A DNA stretch of 64,000 bases, from the NCBI RefSeq assembly GCF_030161635.1, contig NZ_BSUO01000001.1, positions 2,275,199 through 2,339,198 of the forward strand. Reading direction: 5' to 3'. The DNA is from Mobilicoccus caccae. Its GTDB lineage: Bacteria > Actinomycetota > Actinomycetes > Actinomycetales > Dermatophilaceae. Within the stretch, counting starts at the first letter, position 1. Each line of letters begins with the position of its first letter. The position numbers and the translations under genes were made by a program. The notes under the pieces were generated by a model, which did not search any database, was not told the DNA's origin, and saw only the letters and a list, made by a program, of their open reading frames with translations. Below, in pieces: positions 1 through 9,805 of this stretch.

Positions 1-140
1 AGCCGACGACACGCCCACCGCCACCCGCGGCATCGCGCATCTGCGTGATTCAGGCCGACGTGGGTGGGCGGGTCGGCGGCTGCCATGCGCACATGAGGCC
101 CGCCCCGCGCGGCTCAGGCGCGCGCCGGGCCCTCAGCGCG

Positions 141-458
141 TCAGAACTTGCCGTCCTCAGGCACTTCGAGGTCGTTCTTGGCGAGCTCTTCGATGTTGAC
201 GTCCTTGAAGGTGACGACCCGCACGTTCTTGACGAACCGCGCCGGACGGTAGACGTCCCACACCCACGCGTCGGACATGCTGACGTCGAAGTACACCTCG
301 CCGGAGTCGGAGCGCACCTTCACGTCGACGGCGTTGCACAGGTAGAAGCGCCGCTCGGTCTCGACCACGTGCGTGAACAGTCCCACGACGTCGCGGTACT
401 CCCGATAGAGCTGCAGCTCCATCTCCGTCTCGTACTTCTCGAGGTCCTCGGAACTCAT
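141..458 (-). CDS. DUF2469 family protein
   Basis: A 105-residue acidic protein that starts [10 protein letters not shown] and ends VPEDGKF. The length and the FYLCNAVDV and [13 protein letters not shown] blocks match the small DUF2469 family of Actinobacteria, which is almost always encoded just after rnhB. Its molecular function is unknown. The ATG at 458 overlaps the rnhB stop codon by four bases (ATGA), so the two are translationally coupled at the end of the lepB-rnhB operon. No signal peptide or membrane segment is visible. The family call is confident; any role in RNA or translation metabolism is only inferred from its neighbours. Confidence 0.9.
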   Translation of the reverse strand: MSSEDLEKYETEMELQLYREYRDVVGLFTHVVETERRFYLCNAVDVKVRSDSGEVYFDVSMSDAWVWDVYRPARFVKNVRVVTFKDVNIEELAKNDLEVPEDGKF

Positions 459-1261
459 GTCAGCCTCACCTTCACCGACCCATCATGGCCCATGCCGGGT
501 CGCCTCTCCGTAGCCATCGTCGCCTGTGCCGGATCCTCCCCGAGCAGACGCCACGACCTGCGGTGATGCCCGCAGGGACCGTGTCGCAGCAGGGCGGCCC
601 GATGTTCGGGGGCGGCGTAGCCCTTGTTGATCGCCCAACCGTACTCGGGCACCTCGTCGGCCAGCGCGACCATGCGGGCATCCCGCTCGACCTTGGCGAG
701 CACGCTGGCGCCGGCGACGCTGGAGCACGTCATGTCGGCCTTGATCCGGGTGCGCACGGGCGGGATCGACACCTCCGGCCACCGAGGCTGCGGCCGCGCG
801 GCGACGTCGAGGTCGAGGGTGAGCTGCGCTGAACTCACCGGCGGCGTGAGCCAGTCGTGGTTGCCGTCGAGCAGGACGACGTCGGGCACGACCCCGCACT
901 CGGCCAAGGCGCGCAGCCCGGCGAGCCGCAGCGCCGGGAGGATGCCGAACTCGTCGATCTCCTCGGGGCCGGCATGGCCGACGGCGAACGTGTGCGCCCA
1001 CCTGCGCACACGCGGCGCGAGCGCCTCACGGGTGGCGGGGGGCAGAAGTTTGGAGTCCTTGAGACCGGCCGGCGCGGTGGGGGTGTCCAGCCGGACGACC
1101 ACGACGCCGACGGAGACCGGACCCGCCAGAGCACCACGGCCGACCTCGTCCATCCCGGCGACCAGGGTGTGCCCGGCGCGCAGGAGTTCTCGTTCGATGC
1201 GCAGGCTGGGCCGACTCGACGGACGCGTCGTCCGTCGCCGTGGTGCGGGAGCAGAGGTCAC
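455..1261 (-). CDS. rnhB: Ribonuclease HII
   Basis: Cleaves the RNA strand of RNA-DNA hybrids and removes misincorporated ribonucleotides in the cytoplasm. The 268-residue protein shows the family signature [12 protein letters not shown] near residue 37, [16 protein letters not shown] with a catalytic Asp, and the conserved block [21 protein letters not shown], followed by GYAAPEHR. The basic Arg/Pro-rich N-terminus of about 25 residues and the C-terminal tail after GHHRRSW are variable extensions. The start is GTG at 1261, overlapping the lepB stop by four bases (GTGA), and the stop overlaps the DUF2469 start, giving a tightly coupled lepB-rnhB-DUF2469 unit. Confidence 0.95.
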   Translation of the reverse strand: MTSAPAPRRRTTRPSSRPSLRIERELLRAGHTLVAGMDEVGRGALAGPVSVGVVVVRLDTPTAPAGLKDSKLLPPATREALAPRVRRWAHTFAVGHAGPEEIDEFGILPALRLAGLRALAECGVVPDVVLLDGNHDWLTPPVSSAQLTLDLDVAARPQPRWPEVSIPPVRTRIKADMTCSSVAGASVLAKVERDARMVALADEVPEYGWAINKGYAAPEHRAALLRHGPCGHHRRSWRLLGEDPAQATMATERRPGMGHDGSVKVRLT

Positions 1262-2069
1262 GGGGTTCCAGCGCCCGAGGGGGCCGGGGATACCGCGGCC
1301 GAGGGGGCCGGGACGTTCTGGAACGTGCCCTTCGGCTCGCCCAGCCAGGTCAACCGGTTGAGCGGCCAGACGATCGCGAACGCGCGCCCGACGACGTTGT
1401 CGACAGGTACCGACCCGACCAGGCCCGGGTCTCCGTCGCCCTCCTGGTACCGGGAGTCACGCGAATCCGAGCGGTGATCGCCGAGGACCCACAGCCGCCC
1501 CTGCGGGACGACGACGTCGAAGTCGACCTGGGTCGGGGCGTCGCCGGGGTGCAGGTACGGCTCCTCGACCGGGACCCCGTTGACCGAGATCGGACCGCCC
1601 ACGGTGCCGCTGACGCGGTCTCCGGGCATGCCGACGATGCGCTTGATGAGGTGGTTGCCCTCGTCCTCCGGCAGCAGACCCACCCAGGTGAGCACGTTGT
1701 TGATCGTGCCGGCGACGCCGTCCTGCGGCGTGGGGGGCACGACGTCGGGCTCGAGCCAGCCACCGGATCCTCGAAGACGACGATGTCGCCCCGTTCGAGG
1801 TCGAAGGGTCCGGGAGTCAACTTGCTCACCAGGACCCGGTCGTCCTTGACCAGGGTGCTCATCATCGAGGCCGAGGGGATCCAGAACGTCTGCACCAGCC
1901 ACGTCTTGGCGATGAGGGAGAGGACCACCGCCAGGGCGACGACGATGACGATCTCCTTGACGAACACGAACAGGGAGTGCCAGAGGGACCCACCGCGGTC
2001 GGCCTGACCGGCGCTCGTCGCGCCGCCGACACCGTGGTCGTCGCGGCCGCTGTCCTGCGATCGGCTCAT
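1258..2069 (-). pseudogene. lepB: Signal peptidase I, frameshifted
   Basis: Membrane-bound type I signal peptidase that cleaves Sec and Tat signal peptides outside the membrane. The N-terminal frame gives one membrane helix (LFVFVKEIVIVVALAVVLSL) followed by the catalytic serine motif PSASMMSTL and the box DRVLVSKL. The C-terminal frame supplies the general-base lysine in LIKRIVGMPGD and the [11 protein letters not shown] box. The two halves are joined by a one-base shift near 1763-1765, where FEDP should run straight into GGWLEPDV; adding one G (minus strand) restores the frame. ATG 2069 is preceded by AGGATC. Because the gene is normally essential, a sequencing or assembly error is the simplest explanation, although a second lepB elsewhere is possible. 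Confidence 0.88.
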
Positions 2070-2248
2070 TCTGATCCTGTCGTCGTGCTGTGGGTCTGCG
2101 GTCCCCCGACCAGAGTCGCCCTGTGGCGACGTCAACCCTTGTCCCAGTGGGCACCGTATACCGCGCGCCATCGGCTCACTCCGCCTGTCGGCGGCGTGGT
2201 GCTCGAATCACATGGGGCGGCTGCGGCAACGGTGTCCCGATGTGCCGC

Positions 2249-2277
2249 CGCCCCGGCCCACAGGGCGGACCGGGGCG
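2249..2277 (-). terminator. Hairpin downstream of rplS
   Basis: CGCCCCGG at 2249-2256 pairs with CCGGGGCG at 2270-2277, starting 19 bases beyond the rplS stop codon. There is no clear T-tract, as is common in high-GC actinobacteria. It probably ends or attenuates the rpsP-to-rplS transcript before lepB. Confidence 0.5.
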
Positions 2278-2295
2278 TGCGGGTATGCCTCAGGC

Positions 2296-2637
2296 TCAGC
2301 GCTTCTCGCGGATCTTGGCGGCCTTGCCGCGCAGGTTGCGCAGGTAGTAGAGCTTGGCGCGACGCACGTCACCGCGGGTGACGACCTCGATCTGCTCGAC
2401 GACCGGGCTGTGCAGCGGGAAGGTGCGCTCGACACCGACGCCGAAGCTCATCTTGCGCACGGTGTAGGTCTCGCCGATGCCCCCACCGTGACGGCGGATG
2501 ACGACGCCCTGGAACACCTGGACACGCGAGCGCGTGCCTTCGATGACTCGCACGTGCACCTTGACGGTGTCACCGGCCCGGAACTCGGGGATGTCGGTGC
2601 GCAGGTTGGCCTTGTCGACCAGGTCGAGCTTCTTCAT
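2296..2637 (-). CDS. rplS: 50S ribosomal protein L19
   Basis: Large-subunit ribosomal protein at the 30S-50S interface. The 113-residue product starts [19 protein letters not shown] and contains the L19 signature [16 protein letters not shown], the block [15 protein letters not shown] and the C-terminal [22 protein letters not shown] 2637 is chosen because it matches the usual L19 N-terminus; a longer reading upstream is only a shadow of trmD. It follows trmD after about 180 bases, keeping the standard bacterial order rpsP-rimM-trmD-rplS. Confidence 0.97.
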   Translation of the reverse strand: MKKLDLVDKANLRTDIPEFRAGDTVKVHVRVIEGTRSRVQVFQGVVIRRHGGGIGETYTVRKMSFGVGVERTFPLHSPVVEQIEVVTRGDVRRAKLYYLRNLRGKAAKIREKR

Positions 2638-2819
2638 GTCGCATTCGCTTTCTCGGCGGTGCCACGGGTCACCCCGGATGGGTGTTCGTTCGCTCGGTGC
2701 GTCGTCAGGCCGCATGCGCCGATCTCGGCTGCACGTCCCCCCGTGGTGGGGGCCATCTGGGATCGTCGACGCGAAGCTCCATCTTGCCAGAGAGGGCCGT
2801 GTCGGCGGAAATCCCCCGC

Positions 2820-4096
2820 TCAGCCCAACCGTTTGACGAACTCCACGGTGCCCGCGGGCACGTCGGCGGAGGTCTCCCCAGCTCGCGACCGACGGTACCC
2901 CGCCTTGCGGTAGAGCCTTTGGTTGCCGCTGCTGGCCTCGCCCGTGACGAGGTGGGCGAGCCGCGCGCCCGGTGGGGCGGAGCGCTCGGCGTGGGCGAGC
3001 AGGCGGCGACCCAGGCCGCGTCCCCGGAGGTCGGGGACGATCATGAGGCGCCCGATCTCCCAGCGGTCCGGCAGGTCGTCGGGGCCGGTGCTCGACCAGG
3101 CCCGCCCGCGCACCGACCCGACGAGCCGTCCGCCCGCATCCCTCAGCACCCACGTGGTCCAGCGGGTGATCCCGAGGCGCACGTCCTCGGGTTCTTCGGT
3201 CAACGGCGGGATGTCCCAGGTGCCGGCCAGGCGCCCCTCCCCCAACCAGCAGCAGCGTTGCAGCACGAGGAGTTCGGCGGCGTCGGCGGGAACGGCGGGG
3301 CGCAGCTGGAGGTCGTCCCAGTCGCTCGCCGCGGAGGTCGGCGTGAGATCCGGACGTCGGGCGATCGTGCGGTCGATGCTCTGCTCCCGGCGCCACGCCT
3401 CGATGCGGCCGTGGTCGCCGCTCAACAGCACGGCGGGCACCTCGCGCCCCCGCCAGGAGGCCGGCTTGGTGTAGACGGGGTACTCGAGCAGGCCGTTCTC
3501 GTGCGACTCCTCCACGAGCGATTCGGCGTTGCCGACGACCCCGGGGATGAGCCGCGCGATCGCCTCGACCATCGCCAGCACGGCGACCTCGCCGCCGTTG
3601 AGGACGTAGTCGCCGAGGGAGATCACCTCCACGCGTCCGTCGAAGACCTCGCGGGCGTGGTCGTACACGCGCTCGTCGATGCCTTCGTAGCGGCCGCAGG
3701 CGAAGACGAGCCAGTTCTCGCGGGCGAGACGACGGGCGGTGGCCTGGGTGAACGGGGTTCCGCCCGGGCCGGGCACGATCAGCCGGGGCCGGGGGCATCC
3801 GCTACGGCATCGGCGCCCACGCCCTGCTCGGCCACCACCGCGTCCAGCGCCTCGGCCCACGGCTCGGGCTTCATCACCATGCCGGCTCCCCCGCCGTAGG
3901 GGGTGTCGTCGACGGTGCGGTGACGATCGTGCGTGTGATCGCGCAGGTCACGGACCCGGACGTCGAGCACCCCGTCGCGGCGGGCCTTGCCGAGGAGGGA
4001 GAGGTCGAGCGGCCGGAGGTACTCGGGAAAGATCGTGAGGACGTCCAGGCGCAGCCGGTGCCCGGACCCGGGCTGCTCGGGTGCCGGCGCGCTCAT
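2820..4096 (-). pseudogene. trmD: tRNA (guanine37-N1)-methyltransferase TrmD fused to a GNAT domain, frameshifted
   Basis: Makes m1G37 in tRNAs that read CNN and some other codons, using S-adenosylmethionine in a trefoil-knot fold. The first frame gives [20 protein letters not shown] and the block [19 protein letters not shown]. The second gives [29 protein letters not shown], and the knot and catalytic region [14 protein letters not shown] through RPDL. After the TrmD domain (about 240 residues) the protein continues into a GNAT acetyltransferase-like domain (residues about 260-425) with the acetyl-CoA loop [17 protein letters not shown] missing C near 3783-3790, in a GGGGCCGGGGG stretch, splits the frame. 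The start at 4096 overlaps the rimM stop (ATGA). As trmD is essential, this shift is probably an assembly error. Confidence 0.9.
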
Positions 4097-4602
4097 GCGT
4101 CGAGGTCGAACAGACCGTCGGGGGCGTCGACGACGACGTGCCCCTGCCCCGGGGACTCGATCTCCACCACGGGGACCAGGGCCTCGACGAAGGGCACCAG
4201 CCCGCTGCGCCCGTCGTCCAGGCGCACTTCCAGCAGATCCTGCGCGGGGCGGACCTGCAGCGCCGCGATCTCACCGATGCGCGCCCCTGCCGGATCGCGC
4301 ACTTCCACGCCCACGAGATCGTCCTCGTACCAGGCGTCCTCGTCGTCGTGCTCCTCGGCGAGGATCAGTCGGATACCCCGCAGGGCCTCGGCGGTCGTCC
4401 GGTCGGTCGACTGCGCGAACTTGAGCAGCCAGATCCCCTGGTGGACGCGCGCCGACTCGAGGACCAGGCCGTCACCGGCGGGCTCGGTGCCGAACACCGC
4501 ACCGGGGACGAACCGCTCCTCGGGCGTGTCGGTGTGCACCTGGACCGTGACCTCACCGCGCAACCCGTGCGGCCTGCCGATGCGGGCGACGACGGCACTC
4601 AT
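4093..4602 (-). CDS. rimM: Ribosome maturation factor RimM
   Basis: Assembly factor for the 30S head that binds S19 and 16S rRNA. The 169-residue protein starts [20 protein letters not shown], which is the RimM N-terminal beta-barrel signature, and has a C-terminal PRC-barrel domain with [21 protein letters not shown] 4602 is preceded by AGGGGAG at good spacing, so the longer upstream reading is not used. It is coupled by a four-base overlap to trmD, as expected for this operon. Confidence 0.95.
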   Translation of the reverse strand: MSAVVARIGRPHGLRGEVTVQVHTDTPEERFVPGAVFGTEPAGDGLVLESARVHQGIWLLKFAQSTDRTTAEALRGIRLILAEEHDDEDAWYEDDLVGVEVRDPAGARIGEIAALQVRPAQDLLEVRLDDGRSGLVPFVEALVPVVEIESPGQGHVVVDAPDGLFDLDA

Positions 4603-4722
4603 GAACTCCCCTGGGGTCGGTGTGGACGACGGTAAGACTAGACGCTGACCACTGCTGTGCCTGCGCGGCACCGGCGAGGCGCCGGTCGAGGAACGCGCTC
4701 CACCGCGGGGGCCACATGCGAC

Positions 4723-4752
4723 AGGGCGCCACCCCGAAGAGGGTGACGCCCT
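4723..4752 (-). terminator. Hairpin between khpA and rimM
   Basis: AGGGCG at 4723-4728 pairs with CGCCCT at 4747-4752, and after one mismatch CACCC at 4730-4734 pairs with GGGTG at 4741-4745, leaving a six-base loop. It sits 21 bases downstream of the khpA stop inside the ribosomal operon, so it could attenuate transcription into rimM-trmD-rplS rather than stop it fully. Confidence 0.45.
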
Positions 4753-4773
4753 GGTGTGCGCGATGTGTGCGCC

Positions 4774-5010
4774 TCAGCGGTCGAGGTCGACGATGTCGAT
4801 GCGGACCTGCCGGCCTCCGGCCAACGCACCGACGACGGTGCGCAGAGCACTGGCGGTGCGACCGGACCGACCGATCACGCGGCCGAGGTCGTCGGGATGG
4901 ACTCGCACCTCGAGCAGTTCGCCACGGCGAAGCTCGCGGTGGCGGATCTCCACCTCGTCCTCGTGGTCGACGATGCCCTTGACGAGGTGCTCGAGCGCTT
5001 CTTCCAGCAT
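4774..5010 (-). CDS. khpA: KH-domain RNA-binding protein KhpA
   Basis: Small single-KH-domain RNA-binding protein, usually partnered by KhpB/Jag. The 78 residues start MLEEALEHLVKGIVDHEDEV and carry the nucleic-acid-binding GxxG loop in GRVIGRSGRTASALRTVV. It begins two bases after the rpsP stop codon, as in most Actinobacteria (rpsP-khpA-rimM). It was formerly annotated as UPF0109/YlqC. Confidence 0.95.
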   Translation of the reverse strand: MLEEALEHLVKGIVDHEDEVEIRHRELRRGELLEVRVHPDDLGRVIGRSGRTASALRTVVGALAGGRQVRIDIVDLDR

Positions 5011-5012
5011 GA

Positions 5013-5540
5013 TCAGGCTTCGGCCGGCTTGTCGGTCGCGGCCTCCGCGGCGTCAGCGGCGGGCGCGTCCTCGACGGGGGCCTCGGCCGGGGTCTCCTCG
5101 GCTGCGGGGGCGGCCTCGTCGGCGGCGGGCTCCTCGGCCTTCTTCGCCGCCTTCTCCTTCTTCTTCGGCGGGTTCTTCTCGTAGTCCTCGTCGGCCTTGC
5201 CCGCGGCGGCCATGGCGGCCTCGTAGAGGTCCTTCTTGTTGGGCTTCTCGGCCTGCGGCTTGAGGGTGCCCTCGCCGCCGTCGATGCCCTTGAACTTCTG
5301 CCAGTCGCCGGTCACCTTGAACAGGGCCTGGACCTGCTCGGTCGGCTGCGCGCCGACTCCGAGCCAGTACTGGGCACGCTCGGAGTCGATCTCGATGACC
5401 GAGGGCTCACGGGTGGGGTGGTAGAGGCCGATCTCCTCGATGGCACGGCCGTCGCGCTTGGTGCGCGAGTCCATGACGACGACGCGGTAGAACGGTGCAC
5501 GGATCTTGCCCATGCGCTTCAGACGGATCTTGACAGCCAC
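5013..5540 (-). CDS. rpsP: 30S ribosomal protein S16
   Basis: Small-subunit assembly and structural protein. The S16 core is [20 protein letters not shown] to about residue 80. GTG 5540 is used because it gives the canonical N-terminus and is preceded by GAGGAG; the upstream ATG at 5642 would add 34 unrelated residues. The protein continues to 175 residues with a low-complexity Lys/Ala/Glu/Pro tail ([12 protein letters not shown], then many [11 protein letters not shown] repeats). Long acidic or alanine-rich S16 tails are known in actinobacteria. It is the first gene of the rpsP-khpA-rimM-trmD-rplS run, transcribed away from the exporter at 5771. Confidence 0.96.
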   Translation of the reverse strand: MAVKIRLKRMGKIRAPFYRVVVMDSRTKRDGRAIEEIGLYHPTREPSVIEIDSERAQYWLGVGAQPTEQVQALFKVTGDWQKFKGIDGGEGTLKPQAEKPNKKDLYEAAMAAAGKADEDYEKNPPKKKEKAAKKAEEPAADEAAPAAEETPAEAPVEDAPAADAAEAATDKPAEA

Positions 5541-5770
5541 GTGTGTGGTCTCCTCGACACAATCGTGAGCACGGCAAGACCGGCAACGGAATCTGCCGGG
5601 GAACCGATACTCGGGGTGTAGGCGCCCGATGTCTCCCGGCAACGGTGACGGCCGGGCGGGTACAGCCGTCCATTATGCCAGACGGGAGCCGGAGCGCCCA
5701 CCCGCTCCCGTGGCGACCGCCGACCGCTGCCGCTGCCGCTGCGATCGTCGGCGGGTGTCAGAGTGGGCCG

Positions 5771-7207
5771 GTGAACGACACTGCCGGCGACAGCCCCACC
5801 GAGGCGGGACGGCGTCACCCGCGGCGCATGCTCGCCGTCCTCATCACCCCGCTGTTCATGGCTCTGGTGTCGGTGTCGGTCATCAACGTGGCGTTGCCCT
5901 CGATCCAGTCCGGGCTGCGGACCGACAGCACCCATCTGCAGTGGGTCATCTCGGGGTACGCGCTCTCCTTCGGCATGCTGCTCATCCCCGCCGGACGCGC
6001 CGGGGACGCGCGGGGCCGGCGACGGCTGTTCCTCGTCGGATTGTCCTTGTTCGTGATCGGGTCGGCCCTCAGCGCGCTCGCCCCGACCATCCTCGTGCTC
6101 AACGTCGCCCGCGTTCTTCAGGGGATCGGATCCGGGCTGCTCAACCCGCAGACGATCGGCATGATCCACCGCACGTTCTCGGGCCAGGACCGGGCGATGG
6201 CGTTCGCGCTCATGGGGACGACGGTCGGGGTCTCCACGGCCATCGGTCCCGTCCTCGGCGGGGTGCTCATCGGGGCTCTGGGGCCCGAGCTCGGCTGGCG
6301 GTGGATCTTCGGCATGAACGTGCCGATCGGCCTGGTCGCCCTCGTGGGCGCGATGCGGTGGTTGCCGCAGGACCGGCTCCCCCGCGGCGCCCGGAGTCCC
6401 GACCTCGACCCCGTCGGCGCCCTGCTGCTGGGTGCCACGGTCCTGGGGATCATGCTCCCGTTCCTGGAACGCGGCACCCACGGACTCATCTGGGGCACAC
6501 CGGTGCTCGCGCTCGGGCTCGCCTACGCGTGGGTCCGGTGGGAGAAGCGGTACGCCCGATCCGGCCGGGAGCCGATGGTGCGCGTCGAGATCTTCCGCCA
6601 GAAGGCCTTCACCGCCGGGCTCGCGCTCATCTCCGTGCACTTCGTCGGCATCACCTCGGTGTGGATCTCGGTGGCCGTGTTCGTCCAGATGGGACTCGGC
6701 GCCTCGGCGCTCGTGTCGGGACTCATCGGGCTGCCCGCCTCGGTCCTCAACGCGATCACCGCGCAGATCGCCGGGCGGCATGTGCTGCGGCTGCGCCGAC
6801 TCGTCGTCGTCATCGGGTTCTGCCTGGCCATCACCGGGCTGCTCGGCACCATCGCCGTCCTCGGGCCGGTCGCCGACGGGACCCTGCCGATCTGGGCCGT
6901 GGCGATCCCGCTCGCGCTGCTCGGCCCGGCGCAGGGGTGCATCGTCAGCCCCAACCAGACCCTGACCCTGGAGCAGATCGACGTCCGGTACGGCGGCGTC
7001 GCCGGCGGCATCCTGCAGACGGGCCAACGGCTCGGCGGCGCGACCGGCACCGCCCTCATCCCCGGAATCCTGTTCCAACTGGTGGAGACCGGTCACGCCT
7101 GGACGACGGCGATGACGGTGGCACTGCTGCTCATCGCCGGGCTGGCGACCATCGCCCTCGTGATCGCCGTGGCAGATCACCGGCGCGAGCGTCGGGCGCG
7201 GGACTGA
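5771..7207 (+). CDS. MFS transporter, DHA2 (EmrB/QacA-like) drug exporter
   Basis: Predicted proton-driven efflux pump with about 14 hydrophobic segments across 478 residues. It starts near MLAVLITPLFMALVSVSVIN, has the motif A-like loop PAGRAGDARGRRRLF between TM2 and TM3, and the motif C-like segment STAIGPVLGGVLIG in TM5. GTG 5771 (VNDTAGDSPTEAG) is the most likely start; ATG 5828 is an alternative that trims 19 hydrophilic residues. It is divergent from rpsP with about 230 bases between them. The substrate cannot be told from sequence. Confidence 0.85.
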   Translation: MNDTAGDSPTEAGRRHPRRMLAVLITPLFMALVSVSVINVALPSIQSGLRTDSTHLQWVISGYALSFGMLLIPAGRAGDARGRRRLFLVGLSLFVIGSALSALAPTILVLNVARVLQGIGSGLLNPQTIGMIHRTFSGQDRAMAFALMGTTVGVSTAIGPVLGGVLIGALGPELGWRWIFGMNVPIGLVALVGAMRWLPQDRLPRGARSPDLDPVGALLLGATVLGIMLPFLERGTHGLIWGTPVLALGLAYAWVRWEKRYARSGREPMVRVEIFRQKAFTAGLALISVHFVGITSVWISVAVFVQMGLGASALVSGLIGLPASVLNAITAQIAGRHVLRLRRLVVVIGFCLAITGLLGTIAVLGPVADGTLPIWAVAIPLALLGPAQGCIVSPNQTLTLEQIDVRYGGVAGGILQTGQRLGGATGTALIPGILFQLVETGHAWTTAMTVALLLIAGLATIALVIAVADHRRERRARD

Positions 7208-7312
7208 GCAGAACCTGCACTGCGGACCCCTCGGGACACGATCCGAGGTCTCCCGTCACACGCACCACGGAGACGAGCACCGCGAGCGACCGCCGCCTCA
7301 TCCCCGGGCGGG

Positions 7313-8206
7313 TCACAGGTGGGCGCGGTCCCGCACGTAGAGCGCCGTCCGGGTGACCGACGCCGGGTCGGCCAGGTCGCGGGCTGAGGCGATGTGGTGC
7401 GCCCGCGTTCCGCCCGCCTCCCAGGTGGCCTGGTCGGCGACCACGACGGCGCCGGTGACGGCGTCCGCGAGTCTCTCGGCGAGCGTTCCGTCGTCGGCGC
7501 GCACGACGGGCACGCCGATCTCGACGGCGAGGGCCCGCGCGGCCGCGACGGTGTCACCGTCGTTCGCGCCGTCGGGGGTCACGACGACGATCGGGCGGTC
7601 GTGGTCCTGCGGCGGATACGGGTCGGTGGGCCAGTCGCCGCGGTCGGCACCGTAGACGACGTGATCGCGCCAGGCCTCCCGCCCCGTCTCGTCGCCGAGC
7701 CACAGGTAGTTGGGGTAGGCGCCGCGGCGTCGGAACCCGATCGAGCGCAGGAGTCCCGCCGAGCGCACGTTGCCCGGCTGGACGGCGGCCTCGACGCGGT
7801 TGAGGCCGAGCCCTCGCGGTGAGGGCCGCAGGCTGACCTCGACGACGAGCCGCAGCCCCTCGGCGAACAGCCCTTGCCCGGCGTAGGGGTCGTAGGCGTC
7901 GTAGCCCATCACGCCGCTGAAGGCCCGGCCGCGGGTGATGCCGGTGACGTTGACCTTGCCGACCACGTCGTGCGCGCCCCGGCGCACGTGGGGCAGGGCG
8001 CGGATGAGGAAGGTGCGGTGCAGGTCCGACTGTCGCTGCAGGTGGTAGGGCAGGTCGTCGGGATTGACGGGGTTCCAGGGGCGGATGCGCTCGCGGGACT
8101 CCTCGACCGCCCGGCGGTAGATCGGGATGTCGGCCTGGGTGATGGTGTCGACGCGGACCCGGTCGCCGACCTCCGACAGCGGAGCCGGTTCAGAGGACAA
8201 CGGCAC
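7313..8206 (-). CDS. GNAT family N-acetyltransferase (RimJ-like) with C-terminal extension
   Basis: The first half (about 190 residues) resembles RimJ/RimL-type GNAT enzymes: VDTITQADIPIYRRAVEESRERIRPW at the start, the YDAYDPYAGQGLFAEGL acetyl-CoA region and the signature GLNRVEAAVQPGNVRSAGLLRSIGF. The last 90 residues (from PIVVVTPDGANDGDTV) are unrelated to GNAT and look like a small alpha/beta domain of unknown role. GTG 8206 is the likely start and overlaps the 3' end of the amidohydrolase by 17 bases, so the pair is probably co-transcribed. Substrate unknown. Confidence 0.75.
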   Translation of the reverse strand: MPLSSEPAPLSEVGDRVRVDTITQADIPIYRRAVEESRERIRPWNPVNPDDLPYHLQRQSDLHRTFLIRALPHVRRGAHDVVGKVNVTGITRGRAFSGVMGYDAYDPYAGQGLFAEGLRLVVEVSLRPSPRGLGLNRVEAAVQPGNVRSAGLLRSIGFRRRGAYPNYLWLGDETGREAWRDHVVYGADRGDWPTDPYPPQDHDRPIVVVTPDGANDGDTVAAARALAVEIGVPVVRADDGTLAERLADAVTGAVVVADQATWEAGGTRAHHIASARDLADPASVTRTALYVRDRAHL

Positions 8207-9277
8207 CGCGCAGGACGATGTTGCGGGGGTCGGCCATCGTGCGCAGATCCTCACGCGGGTCGTCGCGGTAGACGACGAAATCGGCGGTCGCGCCCTCGGT
8301 GAGCCCCTCGCGTCCGAGCCATTCCCGCGCCTTCCAGGTGGCGGCGGAGATGGCCTCCTCGGTGGTCATGCTCGTCTTGGCGAGTTCGGCGACCTCGCGG
8401 GCGACGAGGCCGTGCGGGAGGCTGCCGCCCGCGTCCGTCCCGCAGAAGATCGGCACCCCGGCCTCGTGGGCGGCGCTGATGGTGTCGTACCGGCGTGCGT
8501 GCAGGTCACGCATGTGGGCGGCGTAGCCGGGGTACTTCTTCTCCCCGCCGGCGGCGATGTCGGGAAAGGTCCCGATGTTGACCAGGGTCGGCACGATGGC
8601 GATGCCCTGCCGCGCGAAGGTGTCGATCGTGTCGGGAACGAGCCCGGTGGCGTGCTCGATGCAGTCGACACCCGCCTCGGCGAAGTCCACGAGCGACTGC
8701 TCCGCGAAGCAGTGGGCCGTGACGCGGGCTCCTCCTCGTGCGCGGCCTGGACCGCGAGCTTGAGCGCGGACACCGGCCAGCACGTGCCGAGGTCGCCCTG
8801 CTCGCGGTCGATCCAGTCGCCGACGAGCTTGACCCAGCCGTCGCCGCGGCGGGCCTCCTGACGGACGTAGGTGACGAGGTCCTCCGGCTCGATCTCGTGG
8901 GCGAAACCGGGGATGTACCGGCGGGTGCGGGCGATGTGCCGGCCGGCGCGGATGAGCTGCGGGAGGTCGTCGCGCTCCTGGATGAAGCGGGTGTCGAGCG
9001 GTGAGCCGGCGTCGCGGATGAGCAGGGTGCCGGCGTCACGATCGGTCATCGCCTGCTCGACCGCCCGGTCCTCCTCGACGGCGCCGCGCGCGTCGAGACC
9101 GACGTGGCAGTGCGCGTCGACCAGGCCGGGCAGCACCCACCCCTGCACGCTCTGGACCTCGGCCTCACCGACGGGCTTCTCGAACGTGATCCGCCCGCCC
9201 ACCACCCACATCTCGTCGACGATCTCCTGCGGACCGACCAGGATCCGACCACGCACGTGCAGCACCGGAGCATCCAT
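8190..9277 (-). pseudogene. Amidohydrolase family metal-dependent hydrolase, frameshifted
   Basis: A TIM-barrel metallohydrolase of the imidazolonepropionase-like type. It shows the metal motif HxH in LVDAHCHVGLD, a candidate bridging lysine in WVKLVGDW, His ligands in VTAHCFAEQ and IEHATGLVP, and the Asp in FCGTDAGGSLPHG. The first frame ends in AAHEE and the second resumes at GARVTAHC. Adding one G to the GAGGAGGAG stretch near 8731-8740 gives one continuous protein of about 362 residues. It is followed with overlap by the GNAT gene. Substrate not determinable; an imidazolone, dipeptide or cyclic imide substrate would all fit. Confidence 0.82.
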
Positions 9278-9287
9278 GGGTGCGACC

Positions 9288-9632
9288 TTACTGGCGGCGG
9301 GCAGCCCGAAAGCGGTTTCCGGCCCGGAGCTCGGCGAGCGAATCGCTCCTGCGTGCGAGGTCGCGCGGAGCGACCCGCCACGTGATCACGCCCCCGACCG
9401 GTCGGTGCCTCGAGCGGCCCGTCCTCGCGGCCCACCACCATGCTGCGCCGAGGAGCGCCGTCACGATGCCGGGAACGGCGGCGAGCACCGCCTTTCAGGC
9501 GCCGGGCTCCGACAAGACGGGGGATCGCATCAACCACCAGGTGCAGGTGTGGAGGACGACGGTGGCGACGACCACGAGGTCCGCCGGCCTCCACGGCGCT
9601 GCGACCGGCAGCGGAACCAGGTCGGTGCTCCA
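9288..9632 (-). pseudogene. Possible remnant of a small two-helix membrane protein
   Basis: Between the amidohydrolase and repeat element 1, one minus-strand frame reads two hydrophobic segments (ADLVVVATVVLHTCTWWLM and VLAAVPGIVTALLGAAWWWA) separated by a single TGA at 9492-9494, followed by an Arg-rich tail. There is no convincing start codon or ribosome-binding site. It could be a decayed membrane protein or chance. I see nothing else in this 355-base gap apart from the repeat that follows. Confidence 0.25.
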
Positions 9633-9740
9633 CGAAGAACAACACGAACAACATCGAGACACGGGCGTTTCGTATCGCCGCAGGTCAGCGTCCTGGCCTG
9701 GCTGGGACACCCCGGTTCATGTTGTCCGTGTTGTTCTTCG
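9633..9740 (-). repeat. CTGACCTGC-core inverted-repeat element, copy 1
   Basis: 22-base arms at 9633-9654 and 9719-9740 (outer part CGAAGAACAACAC) flank a 64-base interior. On the minus strand the core CTGACCTGC lies at 9688-9680, exactly 30 bases inside the left arm. The single arm mismatch is a G.U wobble on the minus strand. It lies 65 bases downstream of arfB and in the same orientation. It shares arms with copies 2-4. Confidence 0.85.
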
Positions 9741-9805
9741 GGTGACGACCGAGCCCCGCTCTCGGGCTGATGACGAACCTCCCACCCGCACCAGGACCCC
9801 GGACG

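Noticed and set aside
2638..3798. Third minus-strand frame over trmD joined to the start of rplS
   Set aside because: Arg/Pro-rich shadow; the TrmD and GNAT motifs lie in the other two frames and L19 starts at its own ATG.
5519..7180. Very long minus-strand open frame (about 550 codons) opposite the MFS transporter
   Set aside because: His/Asp/Arg/Glu-rich low-complexity composition typical of antisense shadows in GC-rich DNA; the plus strand has clear membrane helices and MFS motifs.
8206..8254. Longer start for the GNAT gene at 8254
   Set aside because: It would place 16 unrelated residues antecedent to the family N-terminus deep inside the amidohydrolase; GTG 8206 fits better.
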